From Leptospira tipperaryensis (GTDB taxonomy: Bacteria; Spirochaetota; Leptospiria; Leptospirales; Leptospiraceae), in contig NZ_CP015217.1 of the NCBI RefSeq assembly GCF_001729245.1, forward strand, positions 3,220,001-3,284,000: a DNA stretch of 64,000 nucleotides, read 5' to 3'. Positions 36,440 through 46,384 of this stretch are shown one piece after another; position 1 is the stretch's first letter, and every line of letters starts with the position of its first letter. The translations under genes were made by a program, and so were the position numbers. The notes under the pieces are model-generated. The model was not told the DNA's origin. It did not search any database and saw nothing but the letters and a program-made list of their open reading frames with translations.

Positions 36440-36796
36440 CTTTTGAAAACGCGGGAGTTCCCACAGACTTTTGGATTCTCAACTCAGTCCTCAGTGCGCC
36501 AGACAAGAAAGTAAGAGTTCCCACATTTCTCAGTTCAAACAAAAGAATCGCCGTATTTCACATCCGTAATAAGTGACACAAACAAGAGCTCAGTGCTCCA
36601 TTTCCTACGGGGCGCCACCGGGTCCGTCAAGATCGAGCGGAACTCCGTGGGCCGAAAGTAGCGCGCGGTCCGCTGGGCACTTCCGCATAATCTAAGTTCG
36701 CCGACCGATCCACGCGGACGCGGCTAAAAACGTTTCGAGAGAATTCGGCGATCCGACCTATTAGGATGGCTCGGTCGGATTGTTAAGCGAAGTAGC
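36440..36796. other. Repeat-like intergenic block with a GC-rich core
   Basis: GGGAGTTCCCAC and AGAGTTCCCAC recur at about 36451 and 36508, akin to the TGTAGGAACTCC motif of element R2. From about 36600 to 36730 the composition becomes strongly GC-rich, with no frame longer than about 23 codons of plausible protein. An 8-bp inverted repeat ATCCGACC / GGTCGGAT (36749-36780) lies just downstream of the thiC stop and may end that transcript. The block looks like non-coding repeat debris; its origin is unknown. Confidence 0.5.
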
Positions 36797-38410
<1,614 letters not shown>

Positions 38411-38504
38411 TCAAAAAACAAGAAACTATCAAAAGAATCCAACTTTGGTTTCGCAAAACACGCGTTAGGGCACGTTCTTACGAGAGAAGAATCTTTTGTA
38501 TGAT

Positions 38505-38584
38505 CCGTTTTCCTACGCAGGCTTTATCCTGATCAGGTTCCGGGGACTCTCTCAGAGGCAAACATTTTGCCCCACCCCCAACGG
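38505..38584 (-). ncRNA. TPP riboswitch (THI element) upstream of thiC
   Basis: On the minus strand the aptamer is closed by CCGTT / AACGG (P1) and contains the two invariant segments CTCTGAGAG and ACCTGATCAGGATAAAGCC followed by TGCGTAGGAAAA. These are the pyrimidine- and pyrophosphate-binding parts of thiamine pyrophosphate aptamers. The expression platform is the 140-nt stretch down to the thiC start; whether it acts on transcription or translation was not resolved. Confidence 0.95.
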
Positions 38585-39035
38585 TTTCAAGAATAGGATC
38601 GCCAAGGAGAATCCGATGACAAGAATAAAAAAGAAAGTTCCATCGAAGGTTCCGAAGATTTTTTTAGAAAGAAACAAGAGTTTCTATTCAAATTCTTTGA
38701 ATGCGCGATGTAAGTCCCGCTCCCATCTCTTATTTTAGAAAGAATCTCTCGAGTTCCAAGATTTTGTACAAATCGAAAATAGATCTTCCTTGAGAAACAT
38801 TTGTTCATTGGAATGTTCGTTCTAGTCGGAAGTATTTCATTTTTTTATATCGTGATTTTCTAAAATTTTCCGTCGAATGCCCTCGATTCTTCCAAGATCG
38901 AAACGACAAGATGCTTTTATTTGTGTAATCTTACCTCGCAAAAGATCGATCATAACATTTGTTATAAAATAATGAAAAGTTTTTTTCTCGTTTCGAGAAT
39001 TTTGGGAACTTTTCAATCTTTTGTCGAAATCCTGT
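38585..39035. other. Intergenic space between thiC leader and ompL1
   Basis: About 450 bp of AT-rich sequence with only short, featureless frames on both strands. It should hold the thiC promoter (minus) at its left end. Nothing else was recognised. Confidence 0.45.
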
Positions 39036-39063
39036 TTGACACTAATCTGCGAACTTCTAAAGT
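39036..39063 (+). promoter_or_regulatory. Candidate sigma-70-type promoter of ompL1
   Basis: A perfect -35 hexamer TTGACA (39036-39041) is followed after 16 bp by TAAAGT (39058-39063), a partial -10 match. It would give a leader of about 80 nt. A TATATATAA stretch near 39093 is an alternative -10. Confidence 0.4.
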
Positions 39064-39149
39064 TTCACCCTGTATCCGGGGATTCAGGAAATATATATAA
39101 CCTCCGGAAACACATCAAATCAAATTGAATCGTGAGTAAGGAGTTATCA

Positions 39150-40106
39150 ATGGTTCGTAACATGAGTAAAGTGTTGCTTGTCCTCGCCCTATTTTCTTCG
39201 GCAGCAGGCCTAAGTGCAAAATCATACGGTATTGTAGGATTTGGATTACAGTTAGACCTGGGGCAATTAGGTGGAACAATTACTAAGGATGGTCTGGATG
39301 CTGCGACTTATTACGGTCCTGTAAGATCCTCCAATACCTGTACTGTTGGAACTGACGCAGGTTGCGTTCAAGATCCTTCAAAGGCGGCAGGAACCGGTAA
39401 TTATATTGGTGTTGCACCAAGACGTGCGATCCCTGCTGAAAACAGATTGATCACACTGGAAAGAACTTCCGGCGGTCTTATCAACGCGGCAACTACGAAA
39501 GGAGCCATGGTCGGTGGTAACTTGATGGTTGGATACGAGTCTGACTTTGCAAAGTATTTCTTCTGGAGAGTAGCAGCAGAATACACTCAAAAGATTTCTG
39601 GTGGTATTACCAAAGCGGATATCGCTGGTTATAGCATTGTCGACATCACTTGGGGATTTAGCTCGATCGTAATTCCTGCAACCGTTGGTATCAAAATCAA
39701 TGTTACTGAAGACGCAGCAGTGTATATGGGAGCAGGTTTGAACTACTTCAACGGCGGATGGTCTTTGAACGGAACCAACAATATCAAAGGTGGTTACGAC
39801 CTTCTTACAGCAGCCGGTCTTACTTCAATCGCGAACTTATTAAGCGATGGAACGGATCCAGTAACAACTCGTGAGCATACACGCTTTAGAGCTTCCGGTA
39901 TCGCACCGAACTTTTTGATCGGAACTCAAGCAAGAGTATCTGACAAAGGTCACGTATTTATCGAACTCGAAACGATTATGTCTGCGGCTTACTCTGTAGG
40001 TAAAACTCAGTCTGTGGGTGGAGCTTCTAACCTTTCTCCATATCCTGCTTATCCAATCGTCGTGGGTGGTCAGGTTTACAGATTCGGTTACAAACACGAA
40101 CTCTAA
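39150..40106 (+). CDS. ompL1: Outer membrane porin OmpL1
   Basis: The 318-residue outer-membrane beta-barrel begins with a signal peptide (LLVLALFSSAAGLSA) and mature KSYGIVGFGLQLDLGQLGG. Amphipathic strands run through YFFWRVAAEYTQKISGGITK, SIVIPATVGIKINVTEDA, YMGAGLNYFNGGWSL and the terminal GQVYRFGYKHEL. I recognise this as OmpL1, a transmembrane porin of pathogenic Leptospira. The ATG at 39150 has AAGGAG seven bases upstream; the frame could extend to 39132. A strong terminator follows. Surface loops such as that near SSNTCTVGTDAGCVQ are the parts expected to vary between strains. Confidence 0.96.
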   Translation: MVRNMSKVLLVLALFSSAAGLSAKSYGIVGFGLQLDLGQLGGTITKDGLDAATYYGPVRSSNTCTVGTDAGCVQDPSKAAGTGNYIGVAPRRAIPAENRLITLERTSGGLINAATTKGAMVGGNLMVGYESDFAKYFFWRVAAEYTQKISGGITKADIAGYSIVDITWGFSSIVIPATVGIKINVTEDAAVYMGAGLNYFNGGWSLNGTNNIKGGYDLLTAAGLTSIANLLSDGTDPVTTREHTRFRASGIAPNFLIGTQARVSDKGHVFIELETIMSAAYSVGKTQSVGGASNLSPYPAYPIVVGGQVYRFGYKHEL

Positions 40107-40125
40107 GATCGAATCAAAAGATCTT

Positions 40126-40161
40126 TTTGAAAAAGGCTCTCCTCGTGAGGGCCTTTTTTTA
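40126..40161 (+). terminator. Intrinsic terminator after ompL1
   Basis: AAAAAGGCTCTC pairs with GAGGGCCTTTTT around a short loop and runs into a T-tract (to 40161). It separates ompL1 from its tandem paralogue. Confidence 0.88.
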
Positions 40162-40259
40162 TACCTTTCGATTTAAAAAACTCTTGAAGAACCTTGACAG
40201 GAGTTCCTCTCAAATTAGCGTCCTAATTTTTACAAGCTTAACAGTTTTCACATTTGTAA

Positions 40260-41231
40260 ATGATTCTACGCAGGCTCTTCATTCTTCCCGTCTCTTTCTT
40301 TCTAAAAGCGGCATTCCTTTTTGCTTTTATTTTTTTTCACTCAAACTTAAACGCTAAATCTTACTTCGTAACCGGCCTGGGTCTTCAATTCGATCTCGGA
40401 AATATGGGCGAGATCATCACAAAAGACGGAATCAATTCAGGTCAATATTTCCCGGTACAATCTTCAAACCCTTGCGATCCGAGTGCGGCCGGATGTAATC
40501 GAAACGGTATGACCGGAGGTGTCGCGCTTCGAAGACTCGTCGTTCCGGAGAATCGATTGATCACGATCGATAGAACCACGGGAGGAGTTTTTCAAGCGGA
40601 TAGCGCGCAAGGTGCGATGGTCGGCGGAAATCTTATGGCGGGTTTTGAGAAAGATTTCGGAAAATATTTTTTCTGGAGAATCTCAGGAAATTATACTCAA
40701 AAGATCGCCGGTGGAATTACAAAAGCAAGTTTCCTGGGTTATCGTTTTATTGACGCGAACTGGAATTTTCAATCTATCATAATTCCCGCGACAATCGGAA
40801 TCAAAATTCAAGTCTCGGAAGACACGGCGATCTACATGGGAGCCGGCCTCAACTACTACACCGGAGGTTGGGGACTGAGAGGAAGAAATGATTCGAAGAG
40901 CGTTTCCGACACCTTAGATATTCTTTCCGTAAGCGTTCCTCAATTGTCTTTAGTGCGGGACCTTTTAAAAGACGGGCCCGATCCGACTGCGGTTCGAGAG
41001 AACATTCAATTTCGAATCTCCGGATTCTCACCTCACTGGTTGTTCGGAACTCAGGCAAGAATCACCGACAAAGGCCATATTTTTTTAGAAGTCGAAACCG
41101 TCTTTGCATCCAAGTATGATTCTACGGCGAGCAAGTCTTTGGGAACGATTTTGAACCTTTCTCCAACTCCGGCTTTTCCGATTCAATTGGGTGGACAGGT
41201 TTTTCGAGCGGGTTACAAACACGAACTCTAA
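40260..41231 (+). CDS. OmpL1 paralogue (outer membrane beta-barrel)
   Basis: This 323-residue protein is clearly homologous to OmpL1 along its whole length: KSYFVTGLGLQFDLGNMG, PENRLITIDRTTGGV, GAMVGGNLMAGFEKDFGKYF, YTQKIAGGITKA, IIIPATIGIKIQVSED, YMGAGLNYYTGGWGL and a final RAGYKHEL. A long signal peptide ends HSNLNA. Compared with OmpL1, loop segments differ most, including a longer stretch near SDTLDILSVSVPQLSLV. It lies about 150 bp downstream with its own TTGACA box near 40195 and no clear ribosome-binding site, so it may be expressed separately and weakly. Confidence 0.9.
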   Translation: MILRRLFILPVSFFLKAAFLFAFIFFHSNLNAKSYFVTGLGLQFDLGNMGEIITKDGINSGQYFPVQSSNPCDPSAAGCNRNGMTGGVALRRLVVPENRLITIDRTTGGVFQADSAQGAMVGGNLMAGFEKDFGKYFFWRISGNYTQKIAGGITKASFLGYRFIDANWNFQSIIIPATIGIKIQVSEDTAIYMGAGLNYYTGGWGLRGRNDSKSVSDTLDILSVSVPQLSLVRDLLKDGPDPTAVRENIQFRISGFSPHWLFGTQARITDKGHIFLEVETVFASKYDSTASKSLGTILNLSPTPAFPIQLGGQVFRAGYKHEL

Positions 41232-41497
41232 AACGTTCTCTGATTCTTAGGGAAAGAATTGGGTTCGAGCTCATCGACGATGTCCCTGGAAGATCTTCTT
41301 CAGCTTTGTAACAATCGGTTACTTCAACGAACACACGAAGAAAGTAACAAAGACTTTAAAAGTGTAACCCATGTCTCTGGTCTAAAGTGTTACCTATGTC
41401 CCAGGATGTACTTCGGGAGAAATTCTCATTCTGTTCGGACTCACCAATGAATGTAGAAAGTCCCTTGGCAGATCTTCCTTGGATCGCAAGTCCAAAC

Positions 41498-41738
41498 TGT
41501 CGGAACAACGACAATCCTCTGTGAAAACTGCGGGCCCCACCCTGATCTTGGGTGGAGGGGTGGGTGGTGGAAAAATTCCGGAAACTTTCCTCTATCAGAA
41601 AATTTTACTTTTTGCAAGCAAAAAGTCCCGTGTAGGAACTCCTACAAACAAATATCGGGAACGATTCTCATTTCAATTCCTCTCAACTCGTCGGTGAGGA
41701 AACCATCATAACACGAAAGGTCCGTCATTCTTCCGACA
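41498..41738 (+). repeat. MITE-like intergenic element R2, copy A
   Basis: This 241-bp non-coding element is bounded by perfect 8-bp terminal inverted repeats TGTCGGAA (41498-41505) and TTCCGACA (41731-41738). It contains a GC-rich hairpin CCACCC / GGGTGG around TGATCTT (about 41536-41555) and a TGTAGG-AACT-CCTACA palindrome (about 41631-41646). A second copy in reverse orientation lies at 61732-61968, and similarity extends through the whole length. No transposase is encoded. Confidence 0.7.
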
Positions 41739-41790
41739 AACGAACTCTTTCGTATTCCGTAATTTTTCTTAAACGCGGACTTAAAGTCCG
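41732..41790 (+). repeat. Intergenic repeat R1, copy 2
   Basis: It starts TCCGACAAACG, sharing its first bases with the right end of element R2, and ends in CGGACTTAAAGTCCG (41776-41790), extended to a 17-bp inverted repeat by flanking G/C. The following AGTAAAATCAAGG reaches into the stop codon of the acyl-CoA dehydrogenase gene. Confidence 0.7.
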
Positions 41791-41803
41791 CCGCAAAGTA
41801 AAA

Positions 41804-43504
41804 TCAAGGAGCCATCTCGTAGGCGTCTTTGTAAGAATAAACTTTCGCACAAACTCTTAAAAACAGTTCTTCGTCTTCCACGGGTTTGTGAATCATTTCA
41901 AGACATTTCGCCATCTGTTCCACCGTGCTGCTTCTCTTGGAATAAAGCTGAAGAGCGTATTTCGAAAAATCTCGGATCAGAAAATCAAAAATCTGACTCA
42001 ACAGGTCGTCCTCAACTTTTTCGATCTTCGCGTTTTCGATCAGAAGTTGTCCATAAGCGACTAACGTAAACAATTCTCCTACGATCAACATAAAGTCGAG
42101 ATCCTTGGATTGTTTTCCATCGGGAGGAGTTTTTTCTAAGAATTCTTTAAGAGTCGCAATTTGTTTTCTAAAAATTTTCACGTTCGGAAGATCTACACTG
42201 GAATACACTACATTGTAATCGTGAAAGGAAATCTTCTCAAAACCCTTCGTAGTCGCGCCTTGGTTAAAAAGAAAATCGTCGTTTTTGAAATCGTTCACCT
42301 TCGGGATTACAGGAAGAGACGAATTCGGTTCAAAGAAATAGTTGTTCATAAACTTGATGATCAGAGCCATGTTGACGTGCGCGGTGCCTTCCAATTTTGG
42401 AAGCCCTCGAATGTCTTTCGCGGCCATTTCAAAATACATATTCTTCTCAAAACCTTTGGCGGCAATCACGTCCCAAAGAAGATTGATGACCTCTTCTCCC
42501 TGCATCGTGACTTTCATCTTCACCATAGGATTGAAGAGAAGATAACGTCTATCGGAACCGGAAGCCGATCTCATATAATCCTTTGCCCTGGAAGCAAAAA
42601 GTTTCATGGAGAACAATCTGCAATACGCGTCGACAAACATCTGTTTGATCTGAGGAAAGTCGGTCACATAACGATTGAATAATTTTCTCTTAGACGCGTG
42701 ATTGATCGCTTCGTAAAAAGAATGAGTACAAATTCCGATCGAAGCCCAACCCAGATTGTATTTACAAATCGCGATCGTGCTGAGAGAAGCATCCCAAGCG
42801 TCTCTGTCTTTAGAAAGAATCTCGTTCTCCGAGATTGGATAGTCGTGAAGAGCGTATTCTCCCACGTAACTCTGAGAGTTAACGACGTTCTGGATGAGTT
42901 CGTAATTCTTATGTTGAGAATTGACCGCGAAAAAAACGTAATTACCGGTCTCTTTCATTCTTCCGAATGTGGAAACGATCGCGGCCTTATTCGAGTTACC
43001 GATGTAGTATTTGTCCCCGTTCGCGACGTAGGATCCGTCTCCGTTTTTCTCGAGAACCATATCGCTCGAAATCAAATCCGCTCCGTGTTCCTTTTCGGAA
43101 AGGCCGAACGCAAAGATCTCCCCTTCTTGTAAAAGTTTCGCGGTCTTGTGTTTGATTTCTTCGTTCTTACTGATCCAAATCGGACCAAGCCCCAACATCG
43201 TAACCTGCCAAGTATACCAATAACAGAGTCCGTAAAAACCGGTGATCTCGTTGAAGTCACAGATCCGAGTTGTATCCCAACGTGAATCGGATTCTCCATA
43301 ACCGGCTGGAGTCATAAAAGTCGCAAAAGCCTTTACTTCTTTTTGAAATTCGAGAAAATCTCCGTACCAAGTTTGGTGACGATCGTCTTCCTTTAACTTG
43401 TTCTTTCCTTTTTTCTCAAAGAACTCGATGGTTCGTTTCATAATATTTCTAGATTTTTCATCCAGATGCGCGAATTCGGTTTTTTTAGGGTTCAGCAGTT
43501 CCAT
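41804..43504 (-). CDS. Acyl-CoA dehydrogenase family protein
   Basis: The 566-residue flavoprotein has the acyl-CoA dehydrogenase layout: an N-terminal helical domain, then IFAFGLSEKEHGADLISSD (FAD/substrate region), YVANGDKYYIGNSNKAAIV, a C-terminal helical domain and the LPKLEGTAHVNMALIIKFM segment. An extra C-terminal region of about 150 residues makes it longer than typical 380-residue enzymes and nearer to very-long-chain or acyl-CoA oxidase-like types. The substrate and catalytic base were not established. Its 3' end abuts an R1 repeat. Confidence 0.85.
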   Translation of the reverse strand: MELLNPKKTEFAHLDEKSRNIMKRTIEFFEKKGKNKLKEDDRHQTWYGDFLEFQKEVKAFATFMTPAGYGESDSRWDTTRICDFNEITGFYGLCYWYTWQVTMLGLGPIWISKNEEIKHKTAKLLQEGEIFAFGLSEKEHGADLISSDMVLEKNGDGSYVANGDKYYIGNSNKAAIVSTFGRMKETGNYVFFAVNSQHKNYELIQNVVNSQSYVGEYALHDYPISENEILSKDRDAWDASLSTIAICKYNLGWASIGICTHSFYEAINHASKRKLFNRYVTDFPQIKQMFVDAYCRLFSMKLFASRAKDYMRSASGSDRRYLLFNPMVKMKVTMQGEEVINLLWDVIAAKGFEKNMYFEMAAKDIRGLPKLEGTAHVNMALIIKFMNNYFFEPNSSLPVIPKVNDFKNDDFLFNQGATTKGFEKISFHDYNVVYSSVDLPNVKIFRKQIATLKEFLEKTPPDGKQSKDLDFMLIVGELFTLVAYGQLLIENAKIEKVEDDLLSQIFDFLIRDFSKYALQLYSKRSSTVEQMAKCLEMIHKPVEDEELFLRVCAKVYSYKDAYEMAP

Positions 43505-43953
43505 ATCTAATCTCTTTTAAAGTTTTCTTCGGAGGAATTCAATACATTCGGAGATTTTCTGTCGCATTGAAAATTCTCCAAAAAAAGGGACAAACAAAAA
43601 CAGTGTTCGATAACTCCGACCTTTGATGGAAGGGCCCTGTTTGTCTTCTCTTCGGTTTTAGAATCTTCAAAAAGATCGATTCCACAAACCCGATGTTTGA
43701 AAAACCAATCGTATAAAAAAGAAATCTGCTCACAAGTTTAATTTCCTGGAAGATTCGAGCGCTTCCGCTCATTTATCCGCCCTTCTTATGCCGAATTCCG
43801 TTTGTTAAAAAAGAAAGAATTCGAATTGAAATTCGTTTTAAAAAATGAGAAGGAAAAGAATTTTAGAATTCCATTCTTAAAAATAAAAATACATTCCAAT
43901 AGTAGAATATTCTAAAATAAAAAGGAATAGACGGACGTAAAAAAATCTAAAAT
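43505..43953. other. Intergenic space without recognised genes
   Basis: About 450 bp between the acyl-CoA dehydrogenase start and the pcm stop. It is AT-rich with a weak GAGCG / CGCTC hairpin near 43759 and several long A/T runs. Only short, unlikely frames were seen. Confidence 0.45.
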
Positions 43954-44619
43954 TTAGAGCAAGGGAACAAACTTGACCCCTCCCTTGATTTCCAAAGACC
44001 AATCGTTTACCGTTTTTCTCGCGATCATAAGGACCTGTTCTTCCTTTCCCGTCGGGAATACGAAAATTCCCCCCGGAACCAGAGAACGAAAATACGGACT
44101 TTCACGGTTTGGAAGTTCCGAAAGAGAAGCGCAGGAAATCATCTTTTCAAAAAAGAGATCGGGTTTTAAAATTTCCGGCCCGCTTCCCTGAACAAAACGA
44201 TGTTTCTTCGTACATCCGAGATTCCAACGTTCCAAATTCCGCAGCGCCGTTTTGTGAAGAGGTTCGAAAAATTCTACGGAGTAAATCGTTGCGCCGAGAA
44301 AATCGAGAACCGCGCTTTGATATCCGGAACCGGTTCCGATTTCAAAAACACGATCTCCTTTTTGAATTTCGAGAAGCTCAGACATCCAAGCCACCATAAA
44401 AGGTTGTGAGATCGTTTGGTTGGATCCTATGGGGAGCGGTTTGTCTTCGTAGGCTTGAGAAGAATACAAGGAAGGAACAAAACATTCTCTGGGTATCGAG
44501 AGCATCGCCGAGATAACGTTTCGATCTCGGATTCCTCGCGAGACAATTTGCGAGTTCACCATTCTTTCCCGTTCGACGCTTCGAAGGAGCGGATCGCAGA
44601 TTTTGGATGCGGAGGACAT
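43954..44619 (-). CDS. pcm: Protein-L-isoaspartate O-methyltransferase
   Basis: This 221-residue SAM-dependent methyltransferase repairs isoaspartyl residues in damaged proteins. It contains RERMVNSQIVSRGIRDRNVI, the PIGSNQTISQPFMVAWM substrate region, the SAM motif VFEIGTGSGYQSAVL, and LVPGGIFVFPTG. The length is standard. GGAG lies nine bases before the ATG. It is divergent from the tRNA-Phe gene. Confidence 0.92.
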   Translation of the reverse strand: MSSASKICDPLLRSVERERMVNSQIVSRGIRDRNVISAMLSIPRECFVPSLYSSQAYEDKPLPIGSNQTISQPFMVAWMSELLEIQKGDRVFEIGTGSGYQSAVLDFLGATIYSVEFFEPLHKTALRNLERWNLGCTKKHRFVQGSGPEILKPDLFFEKMISCASLSELPNRESPYFRSLVPGGIFVFPTGKEEQVLMIARKTVNDWSLEIKGGVKFVPLL

Positions 44620-44709
44620 TTTATATTTCTCCGGAATACTCCGAAGAGAGGAAGCTGTTTCCGATCTTTTTCGTTGACAGTGAAGCCTGTTTTTCTATGC
44701 TGTCCATGA

Positions 44710-44795
<86 letters not shown>

Positions 44796-44801
44796 TCTAC
44801 T

Positions 44802-45131
44802 TTATTTCGCTGCCTTCCTTTCTTCTCCCAATTTCCAGAGTTCCGAAAATACGAGTTCGTCTATCACCTTACAAAGCTCGGGTTTGTATAATTTTTTGAC
44901 AGGCGGTTTTGGGTAGATATGAATTTCGTCAGTGTTCGGAATGTAAGTCATCATCTTAAGAATCTGATCTTCTCCTTCCACTTCATACATTGTATAAGAC
45001 ATTCCTTTTGCGGGAATGATCTGCTCGGTTTCTAAATATTTCATTCTACTCTGGTCCTTTTGTTCCAAGGGCTCGATCTGAGCGTGAGGATTGTTTTCAA
45101 TGGATCTTTCTTCTAGGCTAATCAGATTCAA
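44802..45131 (-). CDS. Small protein of unknown function
   Basis: This 109-residue soluble protein is not recognised. The C-terminal 80 residues look well structured (MKYLETEQIIPAKGMSYTMY, ILKMMTYIPNTDEIHIYPKP, LCKVIDELVFSELWKLG). The first 29 residues are polar and may be a mis-called extension: an internal ATG at 45044 is possible, and neither start has a clear ribosome-binding site. It lies opposite the tRNA gene and shows no informative neighbours. Confidence 0.6.
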   Translation of the reverse strand: MNLISLEERSIENNPHAQIEPLEQKDQSRMKYLETEQIIPAKGMSYTMYEVEGEDQILKMMTYIPNTDEIHIYPKPPVKKLYKPELCKVIDELVFSELWKLGEERKAAK

Positions 45132-45338
45132 CGTATTTGTAAAGTAAAAGAAGAATCGAAAGCGTCACTTTGGGATCTTTTACCGAGAATCTCTTATTCG
45201 ATTCAAATTTTAAACGGATTCAGGAGAATCTTCTTTCTCGTTTTGAGAGAAAGATAAGAATCGTTAGGAAAGAATCTTTTGACTCCGATTCAACCGAAAG
45301 ATCCTTTGAAAAGTAGGAACTCCTTCTTTCAAAATACG

Positions 45339-45770
45339 ATGAATTTAGAATTCTCTCTCATTCTCATCCGAGGCCTTCCCGGCGCAGGGAAAAGCGCCTT
45401 GGCGAAACTCTTATCCGAAAACGGAAAGTATCCCATTTTCTCCGTGGACGATTACTTTACAAATCCGGAAACAAGGGAATATCGATTTCAATACGCTGAA
45501 AATCATCTCGCATACAAAGCTTGCGAAGAAAGAACGAGGAAGGCGATGGAAGAACGATCTCCAAAGATCTTTTTGGACAATACGTTTACTCTTTCCTGGG
45601 AGATGGAACCGTACTTCCGACTGGCTTCCGAGTTCGACTATACGGTTTTTGTTTTGACGGTGGAGAACTATCACAAGGGCCAAAACGTCCATTCCATTGA
45701 GGACGAACAACTTCTCAAGATGGCTTCCAAATACAAGGTCCGTTTGTTGTCTTCCGACTTGATGGAATGA
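45339..45770 (+). CDS. P-loop kinase-like protein (N4BP2-type AAA_33)
   Basis: From the ATG at 45339 the protein has 143 residues. It opens with a strand and Walker A motif (LILIRGLPGAGKSALAKLL), followed by IFSVDDYFTNPE, EERTRKAMEE, a Walker B-like strand KIFLDNTFTLSWEM and FDYTVFVLTVEN, a layout shared with the polynucleotide-kinase-like N4BP2 group. The substrate is unknown. An in-frame TTG at 45279 has AGGAAAG six bases upstream and could be the true start, adding 20 residues; the Walker motif position favours the shorter form. Confidence 0.7.
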   Translation: MNLEFSLILIRGLPGAGKSALAKLLSENGKYPIFSVDDYFTNPETREYRFQYAENHLAYKACEERTRKAMEERSPKIFLDNTFTLSWEMEPYFRLASEFDYTVFVLTVENYHKGQNVHSIEDEQLLKMASKYKVRLLSSDLME

Positions 45771-45839
45771 ACGATTTCTTTTTTAAGGATCTTAGAACGA
45801 TTTTCAAGTTTCTCCGACTGAAGAAGAACCTCGTTTTGT

Positions 45840-45890
45840 TCCGACAAAATGGACTTATCGAAAAATACTTGCAACCGGACTTCAAGTCCG
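45840..45890 (+). repeat. Intergenic repeat R1, copy 3
   Basis: A 51-bp unit beginning TCCGACAAAA and ending in CGGACTTCAAGTCCG (45876-45890). It lies 70 bp downstream of the P-loop kinase-like gene. Confidence 0.7.
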
Positions 45891-46384
45891 TTCGAGATAG
45901 AATTTCGAAAAGAATTCCTCAGATTTCACAAACCGATTCGGAAGTCGGAATTCCACTTACAGACAAAAGAATCAAACCGCAAACTCAGGGAAAAATTTCC
46001 TCCAAAGAAAAGCGGATTTATGTTCCATTCTTCATCTTAAGAATCCCTAAAGAAATAATTAATTTCTAAATGCTTAAAAAAGCTTTCTAAGGAGAATTCA
46101 AAGATTCTAATTTTTTTTTTGAGTCCTTACGCTCTCTCAAATGTATCGTACATTCCCTAAAGCGGATTGAGCAACGATCACAAATTCCAACCTAAGAATT
46201 CATTGAGGACCAAAGTAATTCTTCCTTCGTTCTATATTTTTGTTCATCGATAAAATGATAATTTTCACAGTAGCAAAATATCAGATCTATAATTCAGAAA
46301 TCCCTTCTGGAAATTTTATATTTACTAATCCTTCCCTACATTCTATTCTATGCTGCCTATATTTCGGATGAGAGTAAGAGTCAC
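45891..46384. other. Intergenic space upstream of the DUF1577 gene
   Basis: About 490 bp, AT-rich, with a ten-T run near 46110-46121. A 100-codon plus-strand frame crossing the R1 repeat (45767-46069) is polar, lacks a ribosome-binding site and looks non-coding. The promoter for the DUF1577 gene should lie here. Confidence 0.45.

Noticed and set aside
38587..38808. Minus-strand frame upstream of the TPP riboswitch
   Set aside because: It would place a gene in the thiC promoter area, has no ribosome-binding site and no protein-like features.
45767..46069. Plus-strand 100-codon frame downstream of the kinase-like gene
   Set aside because: It crosses an R1 repeat, lacks a start signal and is highly polar; treated as non-coding.
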